This document shows, in pieces, positions 1 through 6,010 of a DNA stretch of 47,216 nucleotides (positions are counted from its first letter, which is position 1; each line of letters opens with the position of its first letter). The stretch is from positions 1-47,216 of the IMG/VR virus record IMGVR_UViG_3300031702_000009; one strand, 5' to 3'. A program made the position numbers and the translations under genes. Below the pieces are notes generated by a model that saw nothing but the letters and a program-made list of their open reading frames with translations, was not told the DNA's origin and did not search any database. This DNA is from a virus.

Positions 1-11
1 ATTTAAATTGG

Positions 12-92
12 TGGGGAGTAATGGAATCGAACCATTCATGAGCTTCCTCGGCGGATTTACAGTCCGCTGCCACACCTTGTAGCATACTCCCC
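12..92 (-). tRNA. tRNA-Tyr (GTA)
   Basis: Read on the minus strand, acceptor arms GGGGAGT and ACTCCCC pair perfectly. The anticodon arm is GCGGA-CTGTAAA-TCCGC (anticodon GTA), followed by a long class II variable arm and a T arm with loop TTCGATT. This is the last tRNA of the minus-strand cluster. Confidence 0.95.
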
Positions 93-97
93 TTAAT

Positions 98-135
98 TGG
101 CAAAGGTGAACGGATTCGAACCGCTAAACTTAACT
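98..135 (-). pseudogene. tRNA 3' half (T arm, acceptor strand, CCA)
   Basis: On the minus strand this reads as a T arm (AGCGG-TTCGAAT-CCGTT), acceptor strand CACCTTT and GCCA. No D arm or 5' acceptor strand lies next to it. The acceptor strand can pair with AGGGGTG at 800-806 (two G-U pairs), and AGTTA at 131-135 can pair with TAAC of 776-780. It may therefore be one half of a tRNA gene broken by the HNH/tRNA-Trp insertion, or a remnant. The isotype cannot be read. Confidence 0.6.
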
Positions 136-168
136 GGCATTACCGAGCCGTTTCGAATAAATAACTAT

Positions 169-702
169 ATGAATACTTGTAAACACTGTAACATACAATT
201 TAAACCAAAACGCTCTGGTAGCACCCAAGCACACTGTACTCGTGATTGCTACACAGCCAGTAAGCAGAAACCTCTAAACGCCTGCTTACAATGCGGAACA
301 GAAACTAAAACAAAGTTTTGTAGTTCATCCTGTTCCGCATCGTACTCTAATACTAACACTCCTCGCAGAAAGAAAACTGATTCTCGCTGGAAAGACTGTC
401 CTGCTTGTGGCAAACAACACTTGAACAAAGAATATTGTTCACTTGCTTGCCGACCTAAAGAAACTCACGAACACTATAGAGCCCGTATGAACGAAGCAAA
501 TGCTCGTTATATGGCTCGCCGTAAGTTCCAAACTCCTGCAGACGAAAACATCTCCGCTTTACAAGAGTTCTATGCAAACTGTCCTAAAGGATACGAAGTA
601 GATCATATCCATCCCATTAGTAAGGGCGGCCTACATAGCTTGTCAAATATGCAGTATCTTCCTTGGAAGGAAAACAGACGCAAATCTAACAAATTGGCAT
701 AG
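169..702 (+). CDS. HNH homing-type endonuclease with zinc-finger N-terminus
   Basis: 177 residues from ATG 169. An in-frame TTG at 97 lies inside the tRNA 3' half and is not credible as a start. The N-terminal half carries three CxxC/Cys-pair modules (CKHC, CLQC, CPAC, each followed by a second pair), probably structural zinc sites. The C-terminus has an HNH core: DHIHPISKGG, then N and W..N..K residues. HNH enzymes nick or cut DNA and often spread by homing. It is one of only two plus-strand genes, converges on tRNA-Trp, and its stop codon lies within the tRNA 3' end. No clear ribosome-binding site is visible. Confidence 0.85.
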   Translation: MNTCKHCNIQFKPKRSGSTQAHCTRDCYTASKQKPLNACLQCGTETKTKFCSSSCSASYSNTNTPRRKKTDSRWKDCPACGKQHLNKEYCSLACRPKETHEHYRARMNEANARYMARRKFQTPADENISALQEFYANCPKGYEVDHIHPISKGGLHSLSNMQYLPWKENRRKSNKLA

Positions 703-769
703 ATGCTCAGATTCGAACTGAGAGCTGGTGGTTTGGAATCACCCGTGTTGCCATTAACACTACACCTAT
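695..769 (-). tRNA. tRNA-Trp (CCA)
   Basis: Minus-strand acceptor ATAGGTG/CATCTAT with GCCA encoded, D arm GTGT...ACAC, anticodon loop TTCCAAA (CCA) and T arm CTCAG-TTCGAAT-CTGAG. The last anticodon-stem pair is an A-C mismatch. The 3' end overlaps the end of the convergent HNH gene by 8 bases. Confidence 0.85.
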
Positions 770-775
770 ATTCTG

Positions 776-806
776 TGTTAGGTGTTACCATTAACACTAC
801 ACCCCT
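776..806 (-). pseudogene. tRNA 5' half (acceptor strand and D arm)
   Basis: On the minus strand AGGGGTG-TA-GTGT-TAATGGTA-ACAC-C-TAACA has exactly the spacing of tRNA positions 1-31. It closely resembles the 5' half of the adjacent tRNA-Trp, with which it shares GTGTTAATGG and AACAC. No matching 3' half follows. The best partner is the 3' half at 98-135, 640 bases away. Confidence 0.55.
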
Positions 807-810
807 AAAC

Positions 811-907
811 TTTTTTTATGACTACACTTACTTCGATCACCCATACGGGCCATCTATGTTCTGCAAAACTTCCTATTGCAGTAGGACGAAGTGCAGTCAT
901 AAAAAAA
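811..907. repeat. Inverted repeat with 13-bp perfect arms
   Basis: TTTTTTTATGACT (811-823) is repeated inverted at 895-907, and the arms continue imperfectly inward (acacttacttcg against cgaagtgc). The right arm contains the T-tract of the terminator at 901-934. On the minus strand a 31-codon frame (805-900) fills the interval but has no convincing ribosome-binding site. Confidence 0.6.
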
Positions 908-934
908 GCCCTTAACAACTAAATGCTAAGGGCT
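901..934 (-). terminator. Rho-independent terminator
   Basis: On the minus strand AGCCCTTA / TAAGGGCT form an 8-bp stem with a 12-base loop, followed by seven T. It ends transcription coming from the promoter at 1057-1085 and possibly from the gene at 1106-1492. Confidence 0.85.
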
Positions 935-964
935 TACTTAAAATAACTTTTTCAAAAAGTCACA

Positions 965-1027
965 TCAAGACAAACCCCTCCCTGTCGGTGGGTACCAATA
1001 AAATGATTGTTGTGCTGTCTTGTGCAT
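965..1027 (-). CDS. 20-residue micropeptide gene with its own promoter and terminator
   Basis: The frame starts at ATG 1027, with AAAGGA six bases upstream of it, and encodes MHKTAQQSFYWYPPTGRGLS before TGA. It is the only reading frame with a good ribosome-binding site between a consensus promoter (1057-1085) and a strong terminator (901-934), so it looks like a mini-gene and not chance. The peptide is aromatic and Gly/Pro-rich with no membrane segment. I do not recognise it. The transcript could instead be a non-coding RNA. Confidence 0.45.
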   Translation of the reverse strand: MHKTAQQSFYWYPPTGRGLS

Positions 1028-1056
1028 TTTAATTCCTTTTGTTTCTTGTATAACTT

Positions 1057-1085
1057 ACTATACTACAGTTATTTATCTTTGTCAA
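1057..1085 (-). promoter_or_regulatory. Sigma-70-type promoter
   Basis: Minus strand TTGACA, 17-base spacer, TATAGT. It lies downstream of the stop codon of the gene at 1106-1492 and faces the micropeptide, terminator and tRNA-Trp/Tyr region. Confidence 0.75.
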
Positions 1086-1105
1086 CCTTTAAGTTAACTA
1101 TTTAA

Positions 1106-1492
1106 TTATGTTGCTGTTAGTGTTGCCGCGACAGTAACTACTGTCCCACTTGTATCAATGTTGTTTGGACCGACTGCTGTTACTGTACTAGTTGGATAGT
1201 TTGCCGCTTTACCAATAGTTCTAATACGTGCTTGTAAGTCTGCCGCTGTTACATTTGCATCACATACTACAGTTATTATACCTGTATTAGCGTTAGTAGT
1301 CATATACATTAAAGGATTAATTTCCTTAATAATTTGCTCTACTGTTTCATCTAATGCATCATCTTCTGCCCTTAGATCAACTACTGTAGCATTTGCAATT
1401 TTAACAATAATCTTAAATGCTGTTGCGCCTGTACCATATACTGTTGCGGCGACTGATAGTCCCGATCCGTTTACTCTAGCTATTCCTGCCAT
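1106..1492 (-). CDS. Small virion-type protein, MAG family
   Basis: 128 residues, rich in Thr, Val and Ala, beginning MAGIARVNGSG. The same style of start (MAG, then an N-G-x-G element) and similar beta-rich composition occur in the proteins at 41919-42284 and 42356-42691, suggesting a small dispersed family. A good ribosome-binding site (GAGGAGAATTTAAA) and a T4-like late promoter (1529-1536) precede it, arguing for late, structural expression. There is no signal peptide. The exact virion role is unknown. Confidence 0.75.
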   Translation of the reverse strand: MAGIARVNGSGLSVAATVYGTGATAFKIIVKIANATVVDLRAEDDALDETVEQIIKEINPLMYMTTNANTGIITVVCDANVTAADLQARIRTIGKAANYPTSTVTAVGPNNIDTSGTVVTVAATLTAT

Positions 1493-1528
1493 TTTAAATT
1501 CTCCTCATATAAGCTGTTTAACTTACTA

Positions 1529-1536
1529 TATTTATA
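1529..1536 (-). promoter_or_regulatory. T4-like late promoter TATAAATA
   Basis: A perfect TATAAATA on the minus strand, 37 bases upstream of the start codon at 1492. It matches the late-promoter element known from T4-like phages. Confidence 0.7.
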
Positions 1537-1543
1537 GTTTTTT

Positions 1544-1618
1544 TGGTATCCCGTAGGAGAATCGAACTCCTCTTAACGGCTTGAAAAGCCGTGGTCCTAA
1601 CCGATAGACGAACGGGAC
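1544..1618 (-). tRNA. tRNA-Glu (TTC)
   Basis: Minus-strand acceptor GTCCCGT/ACGGGAT, anticodon arm ACGGC-TTTTCAA-GCCGT (anticodon TTC), T loop TTCGATT, ACCA end encoded. Confidence 0.95.
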
Positions 1619-1625
1619 AAAATTG

Positions 1626-1967
1626 TTACTCGTATGTTTCGCCAGTACTTCTAAAGAAGTTCTCGCTCCAAAACGCCTTGTCGTCGATCCAAACATCGTA
1701 GTGTTCTTTCTTGCCAACACTAAGTTCGTGATGCTTTGCACCCCATTCTACTAATTGATTGTTGGTTAGTGCATAATAGTCTACACCACTTACTGCACCT
1801 CTAGCTGTCATATATTTGATCTTATGACCTGCATCGTATAGTGCATTTACTTTAGCAATACGATCCATCATAGGTTGATGTAGTGCATAGTTCTTTGTGC
1901 CGTCTGGATTGAATATTTCATTACAAATAGTACCATCAATATCAATTACATATTTTAAACTAGCCAT
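1626..1967 (-). CDS. HAD-superfamily phosphatase-like protein
   Basis: 113 residues. The N-terminal DIDGTIC is the HAD motif I (nucleophile Asp and DxDGT), MTARG fits motif II (Thr), and YDVWIDDKAF near the C-terminus fits motif IV acidic residues. The length equals a minimal HAD core without a cap, like phage and bacterial proteins related to polynucleotide 3'-phosphatase domains. The substrate is unknown. It sits between tRNA genes, which would suit an RNA-end repair role, but that is only inference. Confidence 0.75.
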   Translation of the reverse strand: MASLKYVIDIDGTICNEIFNPDGTKNYALHQPMMDRIAKVNALYDAGHKIKYMTARGAVSGVDYYALTNNQLVEWGAKHHELSVGKKEHYDVWIDDKAFWSENFFRSTGETYE

Positions 1968-2028
1968 CGTATATTACCTTTGTTAAATTTAGGAGCAGTT
2001 AGTAAAGCATGCTCAGGCTTGTCGACTT

Positions 2029-2116
2029 TGATACCAGCTAAGGAATCGAACCTTACTACAACAACAAGTCAATGACGCCTGTGAAAGACTTGTGTATGCT
2101 AACCATAGACTGGCTT
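2029..2116 (-). tRNA. tRNA-like gene with oversized anticodon loop
   Basis: The T arm (TAAGG-TTCGATT-CCTTA) is intact, and an acceptor of about six pairs (GCCAGT/GCTGGT) is present. The anticodon-stem position is a perfect CAAGTC/GACTTG helix (2087-2092 with 2065-2070), but its loop is 16 bases instead of 7. The 5' part resembles tRNA-Glu. The loop contains CTTTCAC, which would give a TTC anticodon, but the assignment is unsafe. It is either a decayed tRNA, a tRNA with a small anticodon-loop insertion, or another structured RNA. Confidence 0.45.
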
Positions 2117-2121
2117 ATATT

Positions 2122-2196
2122 TGGTGCCGGATGAGAGATTCGAACTCCCGTCTAAGCATTACAAGTGCTTTGCTAAACCAACTCAGCTAATCCGGC
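2122..2196 (-). tRNA. tRNA-Thr (TGT)
   Basis: Minus-strand acceptor GCCGGAT/ATCCGGC, anticodon arm AAGCA-CTTGTAA-TGCTT (TGT), T loop TTCGAAT, ACCA encoded. Confidence 0.95.
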
Positions 2197-2207
2197 GTGT
2201 CTTTTAC

Positions 2208-2417
2208 TTAGTCGATGTCTTTCGCCATCTTAAAGATAATGGTTTCTTCGCCTGTTGTTTGATTTACTAATGGAATATACGGTGTAGTAGTATCCGGACG
2301 TTGTGGTCCTACATAACTCCAAGTCATTCCGTCTTTAACGTTAGCGTCAACTGTTTTAAAAAACTCTGCATTTTCTGTTACAAACAACCCTGCAATTAAA
2401 AATAACCCTATAATCAT
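2208..2417 (-). CDS. Small membrane-anchored protein
   Basis: 69 residues. The N-terminus MIIGLFLIAGLFV is a hydrophobic anchor or uncleaved signal; the remainder is polar, Thr-rich and probably outside the membrane. AGGAGGTAACAT lies directly before the ATG, so the start is secure. It sits between tRNA-Thr and tRNA-Gly. I do not recognise the family. Confidence 0.65.
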   Translation of the reverse strand: MIIGLFLIAGLFVTENAEFFKTVDANVKDGMTWSYVGPQRPDTTTPYIPLVNQTTGEETIIFKMAKDID

Positions 2418-2439
2418 ATGTTACCTCCTGTATTAAGTC

Positions 2440-2514
2440 TGGAGCGGGTAAGGAGAATCGAACTCCTGTCTAAAGGTTGGAAACCTACCGTAATAACCAC
2501 TATACGATACCCGC
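2440..2514 (-). tRNA. tRNA-Gly (TCC)
   Basis: Minus-strand acceptor GCGGGTA/TACCCGC with discriminator T and CCA encoded, anticodon loop TTTCCAA (TCC), T loop TTCGATT. Confidence 0.95.
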
Positions 2515-2685
2515 TAAATTAGTGTGTATGTGATAACGGATTCATAGCTTTTGGCTCCACCGCTTCTCACTAACGACCTACACAGCCGGCATACTTGCAT
2601 CGATTCTTTTGTTGTGACTGCGACATCACTTCAATCATACGGAGCATAATAATCCGTACTAGTTAGGAGCAACCTAACATGTCAG

Positions 2686-2775
2686 TGGAGGAAGATGTGG
2701 GATTCGAACCCACGGAACGCTTTCGCGTTCAACTCCTTAGCAGGGAGCTCCGATCGACCGCTCTGGCAATCTTCC
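2686..2775 (-). tRNA. tRNA-Ser (GCT)
   Basis: Minus-strand acceptor GGAAGAT/ATCTTCC, anticodon loop CTGCTAA (GCT), long variable arm (AACGCGAAAGCGTT), T loop TTCGAAT, CCA encoded. The discriminator reads T instead of the G usual in bacterial tRNA-Ser. It is the first tRNA after the promoter at 2796-2824. The 170 bases between it and tRNA-Gly hold no gene that I can see. Confidence 0.93.
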
Positions 2776-2795
2776 TGTATTCTTTATATGCTACT

Positions 2796-2824
2796 ATTAT
2801 AGCAAGTTATTTATGTTATGTCAA
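2796..2824 (-). promoter_or_regulatory. Sigma-70-type promoter for the tRNA cluster
   Basis: Minus strand TTGACA, 17-base spacer, TATAAT: a perfect consensus. The TGA inside the -35 box is the stop codon of the upstream gene (2821-3063). It reads into tRNA-Ser and the other tRNAs. Confidence 0.85.
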
Positions 2825-3063
2825 TCGTTGTTTTCTAAATCTGGATCAACATTTACATTTCTATTTCTAGGTAATTCAACTTGAAGTGACTGTATCATCT
2901 CTTCTTGTAAATCACGTTGAGCAAACTCTCCTGCTTCAAGCCTCCGAAGCGCATCACCTGCGCTTGACGCTTGCCTAGTGCGTACTAGATACGTACACAC
3001 TACGATGATTTCTGTTCTATTAATTCCACTAACCTGCATCGCCTGTTCAACATATACGCTCAT
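2821..3063 (-). CDS. Small hypothetical protein
   Basis: 80 residues with a helix-rich, polar composition, an Arg-rich centre and an Asn/Asp-rich C-terminus. No signal peptide or known motif. It follows a consensus promoter (3096-3123), which suggests early expression. Its TGA stop is embedded in the next promoter's -35 box. Confidence 0.65.
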   Translation of the reverse strand: MSVYVEQAMQVSGINRTEIIVVCTYLVRTRQASSAGDALRRLEAGEFAQRDLQEEMIQSLQVELPRNRNVNVDPDLENND

Positions 3064-3095
3064 TGTGCTACTTTCTGTTTTTTGTTTATAATACT

Positions 3096-3123
3096 ATTAT
3101 AGCACAACAGCATTAGATGTCAA
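3096..3123 (-). promoter_or_regulatory. Sigma-70-type promoter
   Basis: Minus strand TTGACA, 16-base spacer, TATAAT, 33 bases upstream of the start at 3063. Confidence 0.8.
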
Positions 3124-3126
3124 CTA

Positions 3127-3546
3127 CTATTTTTGAAAATTGACTGTATACTTTTTACCTTCAGTACTAAATGTAACTGTACTGTGGCTATAGACTTCGC
3201 GCTGGCGTTCTTCGTAGCGTGTTTCAATTTGACATTGTCGCTGAACACTACCAGGTTTCTTGCTATTCTTATTAGCTACATCGGCACCTACAATAGCACC
3301 TAGTATAGTTGCGGCATCTTTACCTTTGCCACCACCAAATTGATTACCAATAACACCGCCGAGTAACGCTCCAAATACAGTATCACCTGTACTAGCTTGT
3401 CCGCGGATCTGTACATCTTTACACACTTCTACACTGTACGGCGTTTGCTCAATTACGTTTTTATAGTGGTCACGTACTGTCTCTGCATTTGCATTTGTTG
3501 CAAATAGTGCAACGATTCCTGCAACAATTAATTTATTATATTCCAA
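3127..3546 (-). CDS. Glycine-zipper 2TM outer-membrane-type protein
   Basis: 139 residues. The signal peptide ends at about residue 21 (ATNANA-E). The middle carries a Gly-rich double segment (FGALLGGVIGNQFGGGKG, then ATILGAIVGADVA), typical of the 17-kDa antigen/SlyB-like glycine-zipper family that inserts in or associates with the bacterial envelope. The C-terminal half is polar with Cys residues. It is unusual in a phage and fits the other envelope proteins encoded here. It lies four bases upstream of the WYL_2-like gene and may be co-transcribed with it. Confidence 0.75.
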   Translation of the reverse strand: MEYNKLIVAGIVALFATNANAETVRDHYKNVIEQTPYSVEVCKDVQIRGQASTGDTVFGALLGGVIGNQFGGGKGKDAATILGAIVGADVANKNSKKPGSVQRQCQIETRYEERQREVYSHSTVTFSTEGKKYTVNFQK

Positions 3547-3550
3547 TAGT

Positions 3551-3994
3551 TTACTCCTTCAATGAAAAAATATTTTCTAAAATGTTTACATTAGTTACAC
3601 GATCATATCGGAAACTACGAAAGCCTTTTGCTTCAATAGCCCATACTGCACAGACCTTGTCCGATACTTCTCGAACTTTCTTTTGCGACAGTGGGTCGGC
3701 TTTCTTTGCTGGAGGAAGAAAACTTGTAATAAGTGTACAAGGCATCTTACGTTCGTCTCCGTCAAGTTTTAGGAATGTTATTTCCACTACTTCCTTGCGT
3801 AGCATTTCCATCAGTTCGCTCCGTGTTGGAATTCCCTTTAGTGCTGCCACTGTTTCGCTGACCGAAGATTCGATCGTAGCTGTTTCTGTTATAGAAACAT
3901 TATTTGTATACTCTGAACCGGTATCAATTGTAATAGCAAGTTCACTATCAATTGCTTTCTGAGCTTTGTTATTAAACGTATCTAAATCATTCAT
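3551..3994 (-). CDS. WYL_2 (DUF2693)-like SH3-fold protein
   Basis: 147 residues from the ATG preceded by AAGGAGCAGACG. A longer frame starting at 4048 overlaps the clpP stop as TAATG and would add 18 residues, but that extension simply translates the ribosome-binding region. The segment from about residue 65 to the end (EITFLKLDGDERKMPCTL ... GFRSFRYDRVTNV) matches the small beta-barrel WYL_2/DUF2693 family common in T4-like phages. Function unknown; possibly nucleic-acid or peptide binding. Confidence 0.65.
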   Translation of the reverse strand: MNDLDTFNNKAQKAIDSELAITIDTGSEYTNNVSITETATIESSVSETVAALKGIPTRSELMEMLRKEVVEITFLKLDGDERKMPCTLITSFLPPAKKADPLSQKKVREVSDKVCAVWAIEAKGFRSFRYDRVTNVNILENIFSLKE

Positions 3995-4047
3995 CGTCTG
4001 CTCCTTTTGTTTCACTTCTAACCAACATACATCCAACCATTGGCTCA

Positions 4048-4662
4048 TTAGCGTTTCACAACAACTTTGTCTGCTAGTCCGTGTTCTACTGCTTCTTCGG
4101 CAGTAAGGAATGTATCAAACTTCATTGTTTCAAATAGTTCGTCATATGTCTTACCAGCTGTGTTGTGACGCACATAAAGTTCTGTAAGACGTTTGTTTAC
4201 TTTCATTGATTCATTAAATGCTCGTTGTGCATCTTCAAACTGTAGCTCTTGTACGTGTACACTACCTGAAGTGCCTCGTGTGCCTGAGCTTACTCTGTGA
4301 ATCATTGTACGTGCTTCTGGCAATATATTACGCTTACCTGCTGTGCCTGCCATAGCTAGGAATGATCCCATACTACACGCTTGACCCATTACAATAGTAC
4401 GCACATCACATTTGATGAACTGCATAGCATCGTAAATAGCAAGACCTGCTGTTACTGCACCGCCTGGACTGTTGATGTACAGATTAATCTCTTTGTCAGG
4501 ACTAACACTTTCTAAGTATAGCAGTTGCGCTACAATAATATTAGCCATGTTGTCTTCTACTGGACCGTTAAGCATAATAATGCGGTCTTTCATTAAGCGA
4601 CTGTAAATATCGTATGCACGTTCGCCGCTTGACTCTTTTTCAATTACTGTTGGGATTAGCAT
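4048..4662 (-). CDS. clpP: ATP-dependent Clp protease proteolytic subunit ClpP
   Basis: 204 residues. All features of the self-compartmentalised serine protease are present: NSPGG oxyanion region near 64-68, nucleophile Ser97 in QACSMGS, His122 in MIHR, and the Asp of KFDTFLT near 183. The handle region between His and Asp is somewhat longer than in E. coli ClpP. ClpP degrades proteins unfolded by ClpX or ClpA. No Clp ATPase is encoded in the window, so it presumably works with host ATPases. ClpS (17098) and a tmRNA whose tag ends in ALAA (27215) are encoded by the same phage. Confidence 0.95.
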   Translation of the reverse strand: MLIPTVIEKESSGERAYDIYSRLMKDRIIMLNGPVEDNMANIIVAQLLYLESVSPDKEINLYINSPGGAVTAGLAIYDAMQFIKCDVRTIVMGQACSMGSFLAMAGTAGKRNILPEARTMIHRVSSGTRGTSGSVHVQELQFEDAQRAFNESMKVNKRLTELYVRHNTAGKTYDELFETMKFDTFLTAEEAVEHGLADKVVVKR

Positions 4663-4683
4663 TTAAGCATTCCTTTGTTGTGG

Positions 4684-4905
4684 TTAATCTTTATATGTGT
4701 GTTCAACTGGTCCAGGTGTAGTAAACTCCATGCCTAACATGTTGCCTACGTAAATACGCCCGTTCCAGATCATTGGAATCTTGTTTGCTACCAAGTATGC
4801 ATCTAGCCGTTCCTTGTGTCGAAAGTTACCAACTTCTGCTTCAGCAACTACATCGTTACGAGTGTTAGTTAACATACATACTTCTTCAAATCTGCTTCTT
4901 ATCAT
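4684..4905 (-). CDS. Small hypothetical protein
   Basis: 73 residues from ATG 4905 (AGAAGG upstream), overlapping the preceding gene by 20 bases. A second Met at residue 11 is an alternative start. It is mostly soluble with an aromatic, Gly-rich middle (IPMIWNGRIYVGNMLGMEF) that may form a small beta structure. No family recognised. Part of the run from the gene at 6007 down to clpP. Confidence 0.6.
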   Translation of the reverse strand: MIRSRFEEVCMLTNTRNDVVAEAEVGNFRHKERLDAYLVANKIPMIWNGRIYVGNMLGMEFTTPGPVEHTYKD

Positions 4906-5158
4906 TATAACCTTCTAATTTTAAGTTTAAAACAAAGTTCTCTACAGTTAGTTTAACACAAGTAGCCATTAATGTCAAGTACTTTTCTGCCATATCGTTA
5001 TCAGTTACGTTGCCGAACTGTTCTAGCATGTGGTTTGACATTAATAGATATGCTTGTTCTTCCCGTATCGCAAGTTCGCCCCAGTCGATTGGATCAACTG
5101 ACTCTGTGCTGTATGCAAGATCTGCAAGTTGGTTAACAGTAATTTGTTTTACGTTCAT
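4886..5158 (-). CDS. Small hypothetical helical protein
   Basis: 90 residues, acidic and predicted mainly helical by composition. No Cys cluster, signal or known motif apart from a repeated Leu/Met-rich pattern (YLLMSNHMLEQF, YLTLMATCVKLTVENF). It lies one base after the gene at 5160-5384 and overlaps the next gene, so it is co-transcribed. Confidence 0.6.
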   Translation of the reverse strand: MNVKQITVNQLADLAYSTESVDPIDWGELAIREEQAYLLMSNHMLEQFGNVTDNDMAEKYLTLMATCVKLTVENFVLNLKLEGYNDKKQI

Positions 5159-5159
5159 A

Positions 5160-5384
5160 TTAATGTAAAGTTTCTCCCACGGCGTCTGGTGCGTTTGGAT
5201 CTACACCCCAGTATTTCATTAAAACTGCGCTAATCTCAATTGGTACCAAACTGTCTTCTTGTCCAGTTGGTATCCATAGTCCTTTTAGCTCTCCCTTTTT
5301 AGATAGGATCAGACCGAAATCGTCATCTCCAATTGAGTCATCGAATGTTGTACTAAGTTTTTTAATTTCTCTTGATTTTGACAT
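5160..5384 (-). CDS. Small hypothetical protein overlapping tilS
   Basis: 74 residues. It begins inside tilS and overlaps its last 76 bases in another frame; AGGTG lies nine bases before the ATG. The sequence is acidic (FDDSIGDDDFGL) with a hydrophobic patch GELKGLWIPTG. No motif recognised. The long overlap is unusual even for this compact genome. Confidence 0.6.
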   Translation of the reverse strand: MSKSREIKKLSTTFDDSIGDDDFGLILSKKGELKGLWIPTGQEDSLVPIEISAVLMKYWGVDPNAPDAVGETLH

Positions 5385-6010
5385 TGCTTTAACACCTTTT
5401 TTCTAATAGTTTTATAGATGCCCGGATTTATGTGCAGTACATGAGGCATCAGGTCGTGTCTTATGTAATTCCGAAGATGCGTAGTGTCTGCGTTACTCTC
5501 ATCTTCTATGTAGTCAATGTTATTTAGTCGAGCCCACAGCCGAAGATCGCGCTTGCGATTTAATAAGAACGGTCGTATCACTCTATTGTTCCTAGAGTAG
5601 GGAACAATTTTACCTGTGCCATGCATACTGCTCATTAACCAAGTTTCTACACAATCGTCTAAATGGTGTGCGGTTACAATTTGCCTATTAGTGCAACGTT
5701 CTAACCAGTCGTATCGTATCCGTCTCCAATACTCCTCTTGGCTTTCTCTTTTGTGTTTAGATGGTGTTGTTTCAAATGCTGAAAAGTTATCTTTGCTACT
5801 TAAATAATTAGAAAGTAATCCAACGTTTCTTTCTTTAGCAAATGTTTCTAAAAATTCTAGTGCTCTTGCACCGTGTTCAGTTCCGTGGTGATAGTATAAT
5901 AAAATTACATCATGGTTGCGACTTAAGAAATCATATGCAACCATGCTGTCTACTCCACCGGAGCATGCGAGATAAATTTCTCTCGGAAGTTTGCCTTGAA
6001 GTTTAATCAC
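5309..6010 (-). CDS. tilS: tRNA(Ile)-lysidine synthetase TilS, short form
   Basis: 233 residues. The PP-loop ATPase motif SGGVDS is at 17-22, followed by TAHHLDDCVET near 115, the RPFL element, and EDESN...RNYIRHDLMPHV near 185-205, the hallmark of the TilS N-terminal domain. TilS ligates lysine to C34 of tRNA-Ile(CAU) so that it reads AUA. The C-terminal domains of long bacterial TilS are absent, as in many short forms. No tRNA-Ile is encoded in this window, so the target would be the host tRNA or one elsewhere in the phage genome. The first four bases overlap the preceding gene (ATGA). Confidence 0.9.
   Translation of the reverse strand: MIKLQGKLPREIYLACSGGVDSMVAYDFLSRNHDVILLYYHHGTEHGARALEFLETFAKERNVGLLSNYLSSKDNFSAFETTPSKHKRESQEEYWRRIRYDWLERCTNRQIVTAHHLDDCVETWLMSSMHGTGKIVPYSRNNRVIRPFLLNRKRDLRLWARLNNIDYIEDESNADTTHLRNYIRHDLMPHVLHINPGIYKTIRKKVLKQCQNQEKLKNLVQHSMTQLEMTISV

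Noticed and set aside
97-168. TTG-initiated extension of the HNH protein by 24 residues
   Set aside because: The extension translates a tRNA 3' half; ATG 169 directly before the first zinc-finger CxxC is the natural start.
603-797. Minus-strand frame of 64 codons
   Set aside because: It is antisense to the HNH core and spans tRNA-Trp; no ribosome-binding site.
98-806. Group I intron with HNH gene inside a tRNA
   Set aside because: No intron core elements are visible, a complete tRNA-Trp lies inside the interval, and the joined halves give no normal anticodon loop.
703-915. Plus-strand frame of 70 codons
   Set aside because: It runs through tRNA-Trp, the tRNA half and the terminator stem.
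2679-2870. Plus-strand frame of 63 codons
   Set aside because: Shadow of tRNA-Ser and the promoter at 2796-2824.
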